NCBI GenBank assembly: GCA_028583605.1
Contig: CM053329.1
Location: 7,502,001 to 7,566,000, forward strand
Origin: Dastarcus helophoroides
Lineage: Eukaryota; Arthropoda; Insecta; Coleoptera; Bothrideridae
Reading direction: 5' to 3'
DNA: 64,000 nucleotides
A program made the translations under genes and the position numbers. A model generated the notes under the pieces. It worked only from the letters and a program-made list of their open reading frames with translations, was not told where the DNA came from and searched no databases. Shown in pieces: positions 25,401 through 34,870 of this stretch (positions are counted from its first letter, which is position 1; each line of letters begins with the position of its first letter).

Positions 25401-28089
25401 AAAACTAACAGTTCCGAAATGTTTTTTTTTTGGTAAATTGAATCCAAAATTTCGAGCCAAAAGTTTGTTATTCTGAGAAAAACTATAAATTTATAAATTT
25501 TTGCACGGATTTCTTAATTTGAAAATGCCAAGTTAGTTAATTAATTCAAAACTTAATAAATTTTCGAATATTTGACCTTTTAACTTGACAACTTAATTTT
25601 TAAGAAAAAAATTTTTTAAGTAAATAATTTGATTTTTCTATTAAGATTTATATCTTTTAACAAAAAATTTTGAATTCAATCCCAAAATTTCGATATTTTA
25701 TAAATCAAGTCCGAGGTTTCAATTGAATTTTTCTTGAAAATTTGCTTTGAACTGCATTTTATTAGGTTTTATAGAAAATCTAAACTTTTGTGTTAAAGTC
25801 AGTTCAATTTTTTAAACCAAATAAATCGAGAATTCTTTTTATAAGTTCTCTTTTTCTTAACATTTTTTCAGTTTAAATTAAAAATTATTTACTTCTGCTC
25901 AAAAAGGATCAAATGCCGTTTTTTTTTAGTTTCAAAATTTCCACTTTCTTCTCGAAATTTTTAAAAGAAAGCGTTTTGAAAAGTAAAATTCAGAACAAAT
26001 TAAAAATTTGACGTTGATCGCGAAATTTGTAATTTGAACTCAGCATGCTTCCTTGTTACTTAATTTTTACTTCAATATCGAAATTTTGAGAGAAAAAAAT
26101 CGCATTTTTGAGAAAAACTCGACATTTATAAGAAATTATTACAATTTTGTTTAGCAACATCAAATTTAAACTATGAATTCTGATGATAACATTCCGACTA
26201 TTAGATTTTTTGCTTAGAAAATCAAAACTTCCACAAAAATCAAAATCTTGGGATTAAAGCTGGAATTTTGAAAAATATTTGTTGTCATAATTTTGTTTTC
26301 AAAAGCTTTCATTTTCTCTCGAAATTAAGAGTATTTCAAATATATTTTGCTTTTGTCTTTCAAAATATCGACCTTCCCTGCTCTTTAAAAACCTTCAACA
26401 TATCTTCTCTAAATTTTGCTCAAAACTTAAAATTTTCTACAGAAAACGTCCAAATATTGATAATTTCTACAGTTAATTTGACTTTTTTCATAAACTTACT
26501 TTAAACTGGCTATTTTTAGTTTTTTTTCTAAAATTTCGGCTTACAAACTCGAAGCTTAGACTTTATCCTCTAAATTCCAAATTTTTCTTGTGTTTCCTTT
26601 TTAGTTTTCAACTTAAAGTTTAAAAAGTCCAAAACTAGAATGGGAATTTTGATAAAAATATGCATCACATTATAGAATCAAAATAAAGTATTTTTGCATA
26701 TTTTATTTTTATGGAAAAGTATAAAGTATATGTAACAAATATAAAGTAATATACTTTATTATAAACCATGGTTGGCAACCCTAACTGTAAAGCTGGATCC
26801 ACATCAATAAAAATTTGTATGTGCATTGTGTTTTGAAATTTAGAAATCCTATTTTTCACGCAAGTTCAATTATTTTGAGATGTAAACAGTTATTTTGTGC
26901 ATTATAGCTTCGAATCCGTTTGTATGCGTCCTAAGCTCTTCAAATGCAGTGCAAAAACCGTGTATATAAGCCAACTTCTTGTGATTAATACAACGCACAA
27001 CATAAATTTTTATTGATGTGGATCCAGCTTGAAGCAAAAACCGTGGACATAACGTCACTATTTGAGTCAAATACTACGCACAACAAAAATGTTTATTTAT
27101 GTGGATCCGCCCTATGACCAATAACGAAGCTAGATTACAACGTACAATTCTTTCATAAGATTTAAAAATTTAAAAAGAATAAATGATCGGTGTTCACAAA
27201 CAATACATTATGTTTTTCCTAGGTTTAAAAAAGCCAACATTTGGAAAATAATGTTAAATTTGCAGAAATTTTTGAAAAAAAATCTTAAATTGCATTTTGA
27301 AGTCGAAATTTTAGAAAACAACTATAAATATCACAAGCGTAAATTAAGAATTTAATCCTAGAAGTTTTTTCTATCGAAATTTTCAAAATTTAAATTTAAA
27401 ACATCAAAATGTTTCGAAATTCATCTTTGAAGTTCAGTTTTATGTGAAATGTAAATTAAAAATATCTAACTTTTTCTCTAAGTATCATTTGAAATAACTT
27501 TCAGTTTTTCTCTTGTTTAGAATGTTTTCTCAAAATTTCGTGTTTGAATTTTAAACTTGAAATTTTGACAATATTTTTTATTAAACGACAGTTTTCCGAA
27601 AGTTGTCAGTTTAAACTTGAAAACTGTTTCTAACTTTTCAACTTTCAAACCGAAATTTCGAATTTATTTCTTATTCGTTTTATAATTTTAGAGCTTTTCT
27701 AAAAATTTCCTATTTGAATTTTAAATTAGAAACTTTGCGAATATATATTAATGTTTTAATTTTTCCCTTCAATTTGTACTGCTTTGGAAAGTTTCAAATT
27801 AAAAATTATATTTCTTTTTAATAAGTACTTCAATTATATGTATTATAAATTAGGACTTCTCGAAATTTGAATTTTTTCCGAAAGTTTAAATTTGAAGTTT
27901 CGACTGCGCCCAAATTATGGGTCGAACGGAAACCGCGGCTAAAAATACTATATCTTTTAATATCGTTCCAGAAGTCGGAAATTGAGTAAGCAGCTAGAAA
28001 ATGCTATACAAGAGGCCATGTCCGAATTGGACAAAAAATCAAAGTCAATCGAAACCGAAGATTCAACTGTCGAAAGAACAGACCAGTAG
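15160..28089 (+). CDS. sba: MBD5/MBD6-like chromatin protein (six-banded), 3' part, spliced
   Basis: Gene-level entry for six exons joined in compatible phases (1,1,1,0,1,2). The product begins mid-protein with the basic motif NVKRKKRK and continues for about 1,500 residues that are very rich in Gln, Asn, Ser, Pro and Thr. It then has a PWWP domain (WGPFKGCSSWPGKI) and ends with a basic/helical tail (SRKLSKQLENAIQEAMSELD). PWWP followed directly by this tail is the MBD5/MBD6 arrangement; in that family an N-terminal MBD precedes the disordered region. Known MBD5/6 proteins are nuclear and associate with the PR-DUB histone H2A deubiquitinase; that role is carried over from the family, not seen here. 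The 5' exons with the MBD are not in the window, or were missed. Frame breaks near 15480, 16820 and 17540 each need removal of one base. The last intron is 6.8 kb of nested TEs. Confidence 0.88.
16599..18076 (+). CDS. sba: sba exon: Ser/Asn/Pro-rich region with two frame breaks
   Basis: The acceptor CTTTACAG ends at 16598 and the donor AAGAAGG|GTAAGT follows 18076. Reading starts with VNSCPGYSYNSP joined to the G left by the previous exon. The frame changes once near 16820 (one extra C in a CCC run restores QHYNQMVPQG) and again between about 17523 and 17548 (to SPLEMVQSVVSSIQVP). It then runs open through PPGHILVSSGGQLIMAS to DNKKK. Both changes have the same sign. Confidence 0.83.
18369..19693 (+). 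CDS. sba: sba exon: Gln/Thr-rich region
   Basis: The acceptor TTTTGCAG ends at 18368 and the donor ATG|GTAGGT follows 19693. A single unbroken frame of about 441 codons opens with KKRKMSQTVANMLHIAAQQN (a basic patch plus a short amphipathic helix). It continues as low-complexity Gln/Asn/Thr/Ser/Val sequence with FPTIQQFIVPNLGGMV and ends SPAPSNCSTGFGEVNIQGRQ. The unbroken frame here contrasts with the three breaks in the two preceding exons. Confidence 0.9.
20332..20674 (+). CDS. sba: sba exon before the PWWP domain
   Basis: The acceptor ATTTTCAG ends at 20331 and the donor GAAG|GTAAGC follows 20674. It enters in phase 0 as AMVHCISSSEPDSADL. It carries acidic and basic segments such as KQEPIVSS and KIVQKRKSSDNLL, the last resembling a nuclear localisation or phosphorylation motif. 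Confidence 0.88.
20899..21130 (+). CDS. sba: sba exon encoding the PWWP domain
   Basis: The acceptor GTCCATAG ends at 20898 and the donor AAAAC|GTGAGT follows 21130. It encodes NLVVGDLVWGPFKGCSSWPG, then KIIQ..DSVLIKWFGTKTIKRVK and LQTLSEGLDVHHEAQKK. This is a complete PWWP fold signature (SWPG in the PWWP position, WFGT strand). PWWP domains bind methylated histone tails and DNA. The exon is the best evidence for family assignment. Confidence 0.93.
21300..22387. mobile_element. TIR element with TA target site (1.1 kb), non-autonomous
   Basis: The left end TACAGGGCGTCTGAG and the right end, reverse-complemented, TACAGAGTGTCTCAA form an imperfect TIR (about 17 of 23 positions including the flanking TA). 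Both ends abut TA, as in Tc1/mariner-type elements. No transposase ORF is visible. It lies in the last sba intron. Confidence 0.45.
22428..22558. repeat. Repeat copy 1, split by a hAT-type insertion
   Basis: GGTAAAGCT...CAGCAATAAAAATTTGTG..GCGTTGTATTTTGAA matches 26784-26990. The homology resumes after the inserted element at 24743-24810 (CCCAATCCGATGGTATGCC matching TTCGAATCCGTTTGTATGC). The uninterrupted second copy acts as an approximate empty site. Confidence 0.6.
22620..24640. repeat. AT-rich degenerate repeat tract inside the hAT-like element
   Basis: Units resembling GAAAAAAGTCGAAATTT and TTTTGAGAAAAAG recur throughout at ~17-22-bp spacing, with the purine-rich strand on top. Strongly biased composition, no coding. 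Confidence 0.75.
24674..24742. repeat. Perfect 26-bp inverted repeat, 17-nt loop
   Basis: The arm at 24674-24699 (CATAGGCGTAGCTAGAATAG...) is exactly complementary to 24717-24742. It is GC-balanced in otherwise very AT-rich surroundings and forms the right terminus of the hAT-like element, so it is probably an inverted duplication of the element end. Confidence 0.9.
24811..26783. mobile_element. Short-TIR element bounded by GGGTTGCCAAC, filled with the AT repeat
   Basis: The left boundary TAGGGTTGCCAAC (about 24813) and right boundary GTTGGCAACCCTA (about 26771-26783) form a 13-bp inverted pair, each with TA outside GGG. The interior (about 24840-26650) is the AT repeat. It lies between two copies of the ~200-bp repeat at 22428 and 26784. 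Non-coding. The TIR is short, so class assignment is tentative. Confidence 0.45.
26784..27115. repeat. Foldback repeat with 27-bp near-terminal inverted arms
   Basis: The arm at 26790-26816 (AAGCTGGATCCACATCAATA...) is the exact complement of 27004-27030. A further diverged inverted copy (TTTATTTATGTGGATCCGCC) sits at 27088-27110. The interior matches the repeat interrupted at 22558/24743. Confidence 0.65.
27160..27900. repeat. AT-rich degenerate repeat tract
   Basis: Same short-period TTTCGAAATTT-type composition as the other tracts. It ends about 70 bp before the terminal sba exon's acceptor. Confidence 0.6.
27972..28089 (+). CDS. sba: sba terminal coding exon
   Basis: The acceptor GTTCCAG ends at 27971. 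The first base completes the Thr codon left by the PWWP exon, then SRKLSKQLENAIQEAMSELD and a short acidic tail lead to TAG at 28087-28089. The C-terminal helix directly after PWWP is characteristic of MBD5/MBD6 proteins. It is separated from the PWWP exon by a 6.8-kb TE-filled intron, yet phase and sequence fit. Confidence 0.93.
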
Positions 28090-29740
28090 AAAAGGATCAT
28101 GAAATAGAGAATTAAAAAATATCAACTTAAATGGACCAACATCGAAACAACAGATTACACTTTTCTAAGTACTTAGATGGTAACAGAAATTTTTAAAAAC
28201 GCTTTTTAAATGTTGTTATACATGTAAGCTAACTATTTACTGGTAATGATTCCTAAAATGATATAGTCGTCACATAATAAGAAATATTTTTCAAATGCCT
28301 TTTCTATCTGTATAGTTTTGTAAGGCAATATTTACTAACACATATTTTTGATTTGTGTATAAGAAAAAGTAAGTTGGGCTTTCAAATACTGTCTGTCTAA
28401 TTATAACTTAGGTATGATATTTAAAACGTAGACCTTAGACTTTTATCCAAAATGTATTGCGGGTCATCTAGATAAGAACATATTTGCAGGTTTTTGTATT
28501 TCTAGTCAAAGTGTAGAAGCTGACAGTTAACGACAATAACAAATCATTTCTCCACCCTGTTTGTTTAAGTACTGTGATAAATGTGGGAAATACATCATTT
28601 GTACTAAAAGTAACGACAGTACTATATTAACACTTTAATTTTTTGTATTGTACTATTTCAAAATTAAATTGAGCATTTTAAAAGAAGTCAATGTAAAATT
28701 CTCGAATGTCTCTGATTACTAATTTCTTTTAAGATGCTTTCTCCTTGCCAATTTTCTTATCAGTTATTCTGATTTGTGTTATAATAAAAAGCCATATTGT
28801 AAATTTGTTTCATAGAATTACTGATTTTTATACAGTAATGTACAGTTTTCATATTTTACATTTTTATCTAATAATAGAAATCATAATCAAATTATGAAGT
28901 AGCTTGTATAAGTTAGTAATAGCTTAATATAAATTGTACATTATATTTTTATATCTGTATTTATTGTTTATAAATTTCCTTTTAGTAGTTTGTTGAATGA
29001 AGCCAAAAATTGTCACCGCATTTTCATGTTAACGGTGTCATTTTTGGAGTTCATCGATCCTTGTGAGTTTTTTTACGTTTTTTTTTTCTAAATTTATTGT
29101 ACAAGAATTTTCAATTATTTTATATTTTATGGTAGTCGGTAAAATTCCGTAATTAATATTTATAACATATCTTTTTTATTGAGCTTCACATTTGAGTTAG
29201 ATATATTCCGAATTGTTAGAAATTAATTTGACTTTGAGGGTGAGATTTAAAATGAGGGAATTTTACTGGCGTTTCTTTCATAAATGGTGTCACATTTATA
29301 TTAGAATAAAAAACTGAAATAGATAATTATAGGCCGTCCGCTTTGTAGATTATTGCTTTTGCATTTACTGTTTTTGTTTTTCTCAACATCACCAAGTGGA
29401 CTTCGCATTATTTATTTTTTGCCTCCCCCTTATTTACATTTCTTTTTGTATATATTTTTTATAGGTACCTGTTCTGTGTCACAGATATGGATTGTATTAA
29501 CCGGTGTCATTTTTATGTTGTGTTGGTAGAGTAGTTTTTTTTAGTGATTTTGAATACTCTACGAATGCAACGTCGTACTATTTATAATCCAGTGTTAGAG
29601 CTATACGTCACATGATTGAAGCATGTGCGGTAGCTGATATATCTGTTTCTGTAAATATATTGTAATAATACATTACTGTTTGGCCTGCTATGTTGTGGTT
29701 GAACATTTCTCAACCCAATAAATACTGGATTAAAATGTTT
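28090..29740 (+). other. sba: Probable sba 3' UTR
   Basis: AT-rich non-coding sequence without TE signatures follows the stop codon, with several AATAAA hexamers. The last strong one is at 29717-29722, followed by a T/GT-rich stretch (TGTTTGTCTTTTATTT). A 1.65-kb 3' UTR is inferred; an earlier poly(A) site is equally possible. Confidence 0.55.
29717..29722 (+). terminator. Candidate poly(A) signal of sba
   Basis: AATAAA with a GT/T-rich element 15-30 bases downstream, after a long non-repetitive AT-rich stretch following the sba stop codon. Other AATAAA copies occur upstream (one near 28783). Confidence 0.4.
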
Positions 29741-30169
29741 GTCTTTTATTTTATTTACCTAAGAATTTATTTTCCAGCTTAAAAACAAATCTAAATTCAA
29801 AAAATTCCAAAGCAAGCTTTGGCCACCAATTTGTTGCATCCAGATGGTTATATTGACACATGGTTGGTATGAGTCAGAGTTTGCGGTGAAATGAAGGATA
29901 GTTTTCATTTCTTGGACACACTCTAGCTGATGAATTGTTTAATGTTATAGGATCAGTTATCACTACTTCTAAGTCAAACTAAAATGTAACTTCTTTTTTA
30001 TTGAAATAAAAAAATATAATTATAAAACATTAATTACTAAATATGTAATCTAGTGCCACTTGTAATCAGGCGCGGATCCAGACAGGTTTTTCGTGGAGGG
30101 CATTTCCATTCCCACCCAACTCCCCTTTTACATGCTTGAGTAACGCCGCAGGCAAGCAATTTCAAGGTC

Positions 30170-31800
30170 ATGTGAGATTTTCATTTCAAAATTGAATAAT
30201 ATAAAAAAAATAATTTTTATAGGAAACCAATATCAAAATTCAACGATCATATTGCATAAATAAACATTTTATTTGCGACTAAAAATATATAAGATTCTAG
30301 TAGAAACGGAAAACAAAATACAATTTTTATTTCAAACTGAAAATTTTAAAGTATATACCATATGACACAAATAAAACTACAAAATTACGCAACTAAAAGG
30401 TTAACATAATAGAACAAAAACCATAAAATTCAATATTGTTTTTCGTTAAATTGTATGTTTATAATCGAAATCTTAGCAAAAAAGTAAAACCTGAAACTGT
30501 GTGCTTGAATTATTTGAAATTAGGAAATTATGAAATAAATAATAATAAAGTAAATTTAAAAAATGGTCAAAATTTCGAAAAAGAAACTTAATTTGTAGCA
30601 GAAAAAGAGTAAAGAATTTGAAATTTCGAGATCAATGTTAAAATCTCGAATTTAAAATCGAAATAGTACAAAAGTAATAAAAACTTGGCTGTGCCAATTT
30701 TGAGAAAATGATATAGTTTAAAAAATCCAAAATTCACCAAAAAAAAGAATTTTTTCTTCAAATTTGAAAAAAATTTCATAACATACCCATTCATTTCCGT
30801 ATTTCTGCAAAGCTTCTCTTCCCTTTCATTTCCTTATGAAATTTTGCTAGCCAGATATTTTTTTATCTTAGTTAAACATTGTGAAAAAACAAATTAAACC
30901 AATAATACACACACAAAACTAAACGTAAATGTTTTTTTTTATTGTAAAACTATGTCAGTGTATAGAGCATATGAATAGGGAAGGAAAACTAAAAGACTGA
31001 CTGAAAAAAATCAATGTGCAATTTGAGATAAAATTTTACTTTGTTTTGGTTTTGGCTGTTTGGTAAATTCTGGGAACTCTTGTAAGGGATAATTACTAAA
31101 CCTAGCATCACAACAAAATGAGTTATTTATTTTGTGACGTCACAGCATCAGATTGCATTCCTAAATAAACAAATCACTGGTTCCAAAGCACAAAGCCCAT
31201 AAAATCAAGTCGATTATTTATTAGAAGAATTCCTGCGAGGCGATAATCCACGTATCAACAGCCTCGGTTCTGTTATGGAGTTTAAAGCAGACCTCAAAAA
31301 ATGTATGTAACGAAACCCAGAGAGTATTTAAATTACCTTTTATCAATATTCGAATATCATTATGAATGACATTGTTTAGATTTTTTTAATTTCAATTATT
31401 AGATCCCTGCATATGTCGTACAGTTTGCATTTGCACATAAATACAAAGGCAGCGGGCTTAAATTAATTATATCAAATTAATTATAAATCGATTTAAGAAT
31501 TACGTTTTTTAATACTCCAAGAGGGGTTCCGGCACCAAAAACCCCCGTAGAATAAAAAAGTAATAATAATAAAAAATAAAAATAAAGGTGTAAACTTGTA
31601 ACTTTGAGAAAAGAATCGACATTTCTTGCAAATTCATAAAATCCATTTAAAAATGGGTTGAAGCTCGAAATATTGCAATTAAAATTTTGAAAAGAAAAAC
31701 ACGAACACAAATTTTCTAAAAAATTGACGTTTCATATTTGAAAATAAAATTTTAAGCAAAAAGTTGAAATTGTAATTAAAAAAAACTAAAAGAAAGTTAA
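30170..31800. repeat. AT-rich degenerate repeat tracts within the hAT-type element
   Basis: Two stretches (about 30170-30780 and 31590-31800) contain AAATTTCGAGA, GAAAAAGAA and similar drifted units. The segment between is mixed sequence with no recognised feature. Confidence 0.55.
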
Positions 31801-32002
31801 TTTCTAAACTGTCATCAATTGTGTTGTAGAAGAGACCAGCTCAAACAAAATTTTTTTATGGGTGATCTTTTGGGAAACGTATTTAAACCAAAGTGTTTCA
31901 GGTAATCAGTGCTTCGGGAAAACATATCTTTTAATTAGTTCAATTACCTGTTTCTTTTCTCTGTCTTGATGATTTACTTTGCCTTACGATCCGGGATCTA
32001 AC

Positions 32003-32064
32003 CTCTAGTAATTGATGTGATTACATCGATTACTAGAGATATCTAGACGATTGTCTAGATATCT
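32003..32064. repeat. Two adjacent hairpins with identical GATT loops
   Basis: Arms 32003-32018 and 32023-32038 (15 of 16 paired) enclose GATT. Arms 32037-32048 and 32053-32064 (AGATATCTAGAC, 12 of 12 paired) enclose GATT again. The second ends where the nested TE end (ACAGGGTGAGTCA) begins at 32065. Confidence 0.85.
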
Positions 32065-32990
32065 ACAGGGTGAGTCACTAAGCGGGAATCGGTCTTTGGT
32101 AGACGTATCGTTCAAAATGTCGAAAAATGTTTCGAATAAAAGTTGTTCGAAATAAAGTTCTCCACAACCTTAAATTATTGCCAAATATGGCGGCCTTCCG
32201 GTTGCACCGGAAATGAACACAACTTTCTTATTTTAAATAGAACACCCTATGTATTTTTACATTTTTGGATTCCTTGTTAAAAATGAATATGAATTTATTA
32301 AGACGACATAGGCCCTTAGTTGAACCGTTTTCGCGTAATTTAATTTTTTTGGTTAAATTTGACGATTTCGGACCTTGACGCCATTAACGATATTTTCCAA
32401 ACGCAATGACTCAGAGTTGTGTGGCATACGGTTTTGGATTCAGGAAGAAATGGAGTATTTGTTTACGTCTTTGCTGTTAGCAAGATTTCTTAAATTTCTT
32501 CACATCCGTCGACTCAATTCTTCAGTTGTTCAAACATGCATAACTTAATTTTTTCAAATAGAACCACCTATCTTGGATTATCTTATCGGATGCGAAATTA
32601 AATTACCTTTTTTTTGGTACCAGGTATTGTCACCTCCGTCCAATAATTTTTGAGAAATTTAGAATTTTGTAAAAATTTTAATTAATTTCGTATTATCGCG
32701 TTAGCCCCTGGATGTCGCGGTTTTGTTTCGTCTCGTTTGTCCGGCAATAACTAACAATTTATCTCATTATTGTCGCGAGGTCTTGATATTAGTACTGAAA
32801 GACAATGTTTTCCCAAGAAGAATTGGTCGATATGGTTTACGCCTTGGGCAGTGCTGACAGAAATCCATTTCTTGCCTCAAGAATTTATGCCCAACGCTTT
32901 GCCGATCGGAGACATCCAAATTCAGCTGCTGTTTAAATATTTAATGATAAATGTACTTTTTAAAAAGTAATTTATAAATGTCTTGCTGAA
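32065..32990 (+). mobile_element. 5' part of a TE with DUF4817-type peptide, nested in the hAT-type element
   Basis: Starts ACAGGGTGAGTCA. It contains blocks also found at 63104-63640, notably ACCGGAA, AACT-TCTTATTTTAAATAGA and ACACCCTATRTATTTTTACAT. It then carries a short ORF at 32805-32936. No downstream transposase was found before the hAT right end, so it is truncated. Confidence 0.55.
32805..32936 (+). CDS. DUF4817-like HTH peptide, truncated TE protein
   Basis: ATG to TAA, 43 residues: MFSQEELVDMVYALGSADRN, then an LASRIYAQRFADRRHPNSAA segment. The pattern E.vDM.yalG.AdgNp..A.r.Y..rfp.RrhP is the DUF4817 helix-turn-helix signature found at the N-terminus of many insect TE proteins and solo repeats. 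The stop comes just after the domain, so the remainder is lost or lies in another frame. Regarded as a TE remnant, not a host gene. Confidence 0.6.
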   Translation: MFSQEELVDMVYALGSADRNPFLASRIYAQRFADRRHPNSAAV

Positions 32991-33348
32991 AACTTCATAA
33001 AAGAAACACCATTATAAAAATGTAAGCCCACAACGCTTAACTGAGTTATAAAAATAAATTAAATAATAAGTAGATATTTTTTATCACTTCATGAAGATCT
33101 AAATTTCGTGCAGAACAATCCAGCTGCAGAAATTTTTTTTTCTTGAGTTTGTTGAAGACAATGATTTGAGTAGTAAACATTTAAATGTTTGAAAACATAA
33201 ATAGTCGCACGTTCGACAACATAAAATCCTGGGTGATGTTTACTTTACAATTTACGAAATTGTACCAAAGAAGATGCCGCTGTGCCCCAAGAAATCTAAT
33301 CAGCACTTGCCCCTGGTACCCCCCTCTGGATCCGCCACTGCTTGTAAT

Positions 33349-33702
33349 CGGATTATTTTGATTATTTAATTATTAACACAAAAAGGCATTTGACCTACGT
33401 ATTTTCTTACGTCCAATGCATCCGCAAATAATCCGCAACATCTCATATTACATCCTTCTGTTGTCGACATTGGTTATAAAGACTCAAACAGCCATCGGTA
33501 ACACGCGGGCCGCATGTAGCGGGGCGCCTGCGGACAATTTGTGGGGGAAGCTTTCTAATAATCTCTCAGGGCACCCGATCTAGTTATTGGCAAGCTTATG
33601 CAGATTATTTTTTTACGTTTTGTTGCGGCCTTTATAGGCCCTATCACCTAGATTCAAAATTATTTGTAATTTCCACAAGTTTGTTTGAGTTTCAGACAGC
33701 GT
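33349..33702. other. Intergenic sequence with a short GC-rich patch
   Basis: A GC-rich block at about 33500-33550 (ACGCGGGCCGCATGTAGCGG) stands out in AT-rich surroundings and resembles interior sequence of hAT-type repeats. No gene. Confidence 0.35.
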
Positions 33703-33704
33703 TA

Positions 33705-34563
33705 CACAGGGTGCCACCGTTTTAAGTGCCTTAAATACGTACTACACACTTGGTGTGTAGATGAAGTATCATAAACTAAGATATAATTAAGTTTCTATCA
33801 ACCACTGGCGGAGTTACGGGTAATCTGTGATATTGTTTTGAAAAGAAAGTAGTACGTCACTAAACAAAACGAAATAAAATACAATTTTTGGATAAAGCAG
33901 TTAATTTTGAGAAAAATTTTCTCTTGACAATTTTTTTTGGTATTCACTACCTTAAGTTTTACATAGGAACTCTTCGAATACAATATATGCTGGTCTTTAA
34001 ATAATCAGTAACTAACCCAAAGAGGGGTAAGTTTAAGATGCTACTACAGTGGATAAAATGAAATGAAATAAAAGTTTTTGATAAAGCTGACTCTTAAGAT
34101 TCTTTCATATTTGTCACTTTCGTGACAGAATTTAAATTATTGGGACTTTTTTTAGTGAAAGTATGAGTGAGAGTGATGTTTTTTTCAAAACCAACGGCAT
34201 GACGCAACCAGTGGCAGATACGGAAAAACATATATTTTATTTCATTTCCTTCAGTGGTATACCGCGTTTTTCCTACAATAATATCACAGCTTAGTCGTAA
34301 CCCCGCCAGTAGTTGATATAGAAACTTAATTTTATTTTATTTTGTGATCCTTTATCTGCACACCATGTGTGCAAAATTTGGTTTAAATATCTTAAAAAAC
34401 TTGAAAGTGAAAAAGTAAAAACTTTATTTTAATTCAAATTTTAACACCTTACATATTTTCTATTAAGAGTTTCCGGATACCTGTTCATAACAAACTTTGT
34501 GCTTGAAATTATTTTGTCTATCACCTGTTTTATTTAAGGCACTTAAAACCGGGACATCCTGTA
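33705..34563. mobile_element. Long-TIR element with TA target site (859 bp)
   Basis: The left end CACAGGGTGCCACCGTTTTA and the right end, reverse-complemented, TACAGGATGTCCCGGTTTTA continue as AGTGCCTTAAATA. An inner matched block (TAAGTTTCTATCAACCACTG / TAAGTTTCTATATCAACTAC, then GGCGGRGTTACG..TGTGATATT) shows the arms extend over 100 bp. TA flanks both ends (33703-33704 and 34564-34565). Non-coding. Confidence 0.7.
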
Positions 34564-34614
34564 TATACCGGCTCAACATTTGACCTACACTCATTCCTTC
34601 CAGATATTTTGGTT

Positions 34615-34870
34615 TTAATGTTTCTTTGCCATTATATTATATCTGTATTTGATAAGGTTTGGACAAGCACACACAATGTGTAAACTTGTTTCCTTTTCAG
34701 TGCCACACAGTCGACATCGGCCGCTTTCTAGTATATTGAGTTTCAAGTGTCCATTAAAGTTTCCGTGGCCAGTGAGAAAACCTAGTGCTTTTAGTCTTTA
34801 GTCTGCTTTTATTCATTGCAATAAGTACTTTAGCCCTTGATTGCAAGGGTTTATCCATCAGGAGTTTTAT
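34615..34870 (-). pseudogene. LINE RNase H C-terminal fragment (R1/Jockey-type)
   Basis: The - strand reads LGFLTGHGNFNGHLKLN, then SGRCRLCGTEKETSLHIVC and ACPNL, ending at a stop at 34615-34617. LTGH...HL followed by CRxCG-E-ET--H-xCxCP is the hallmark of the tail after the RNase H domain in R1/Jockey-type non-LTR retrotransposons. The 5' side is lost. Confidence 0.75.

Larger units (their letters stand above)
30067..33340. mobile_element. hAT-type element with perfect 8-bp target duplication (3.27 kb)
   Basis: The left end CAGGCGCGGATCCAGA and the reverse-complemented right end CAGTGGCGGATCCAGA match 14 of 16. CTTGTAAT flanks both sides (30059-30066 and 33341-33348) exactly. The interior holds AT-repeat tracts (about 30170-30780 and 31590-31800), a nested TE beginning at 32065 and no hAT transposase. 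It lies just beyond the sba 3' end. Confidence 0.8.
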
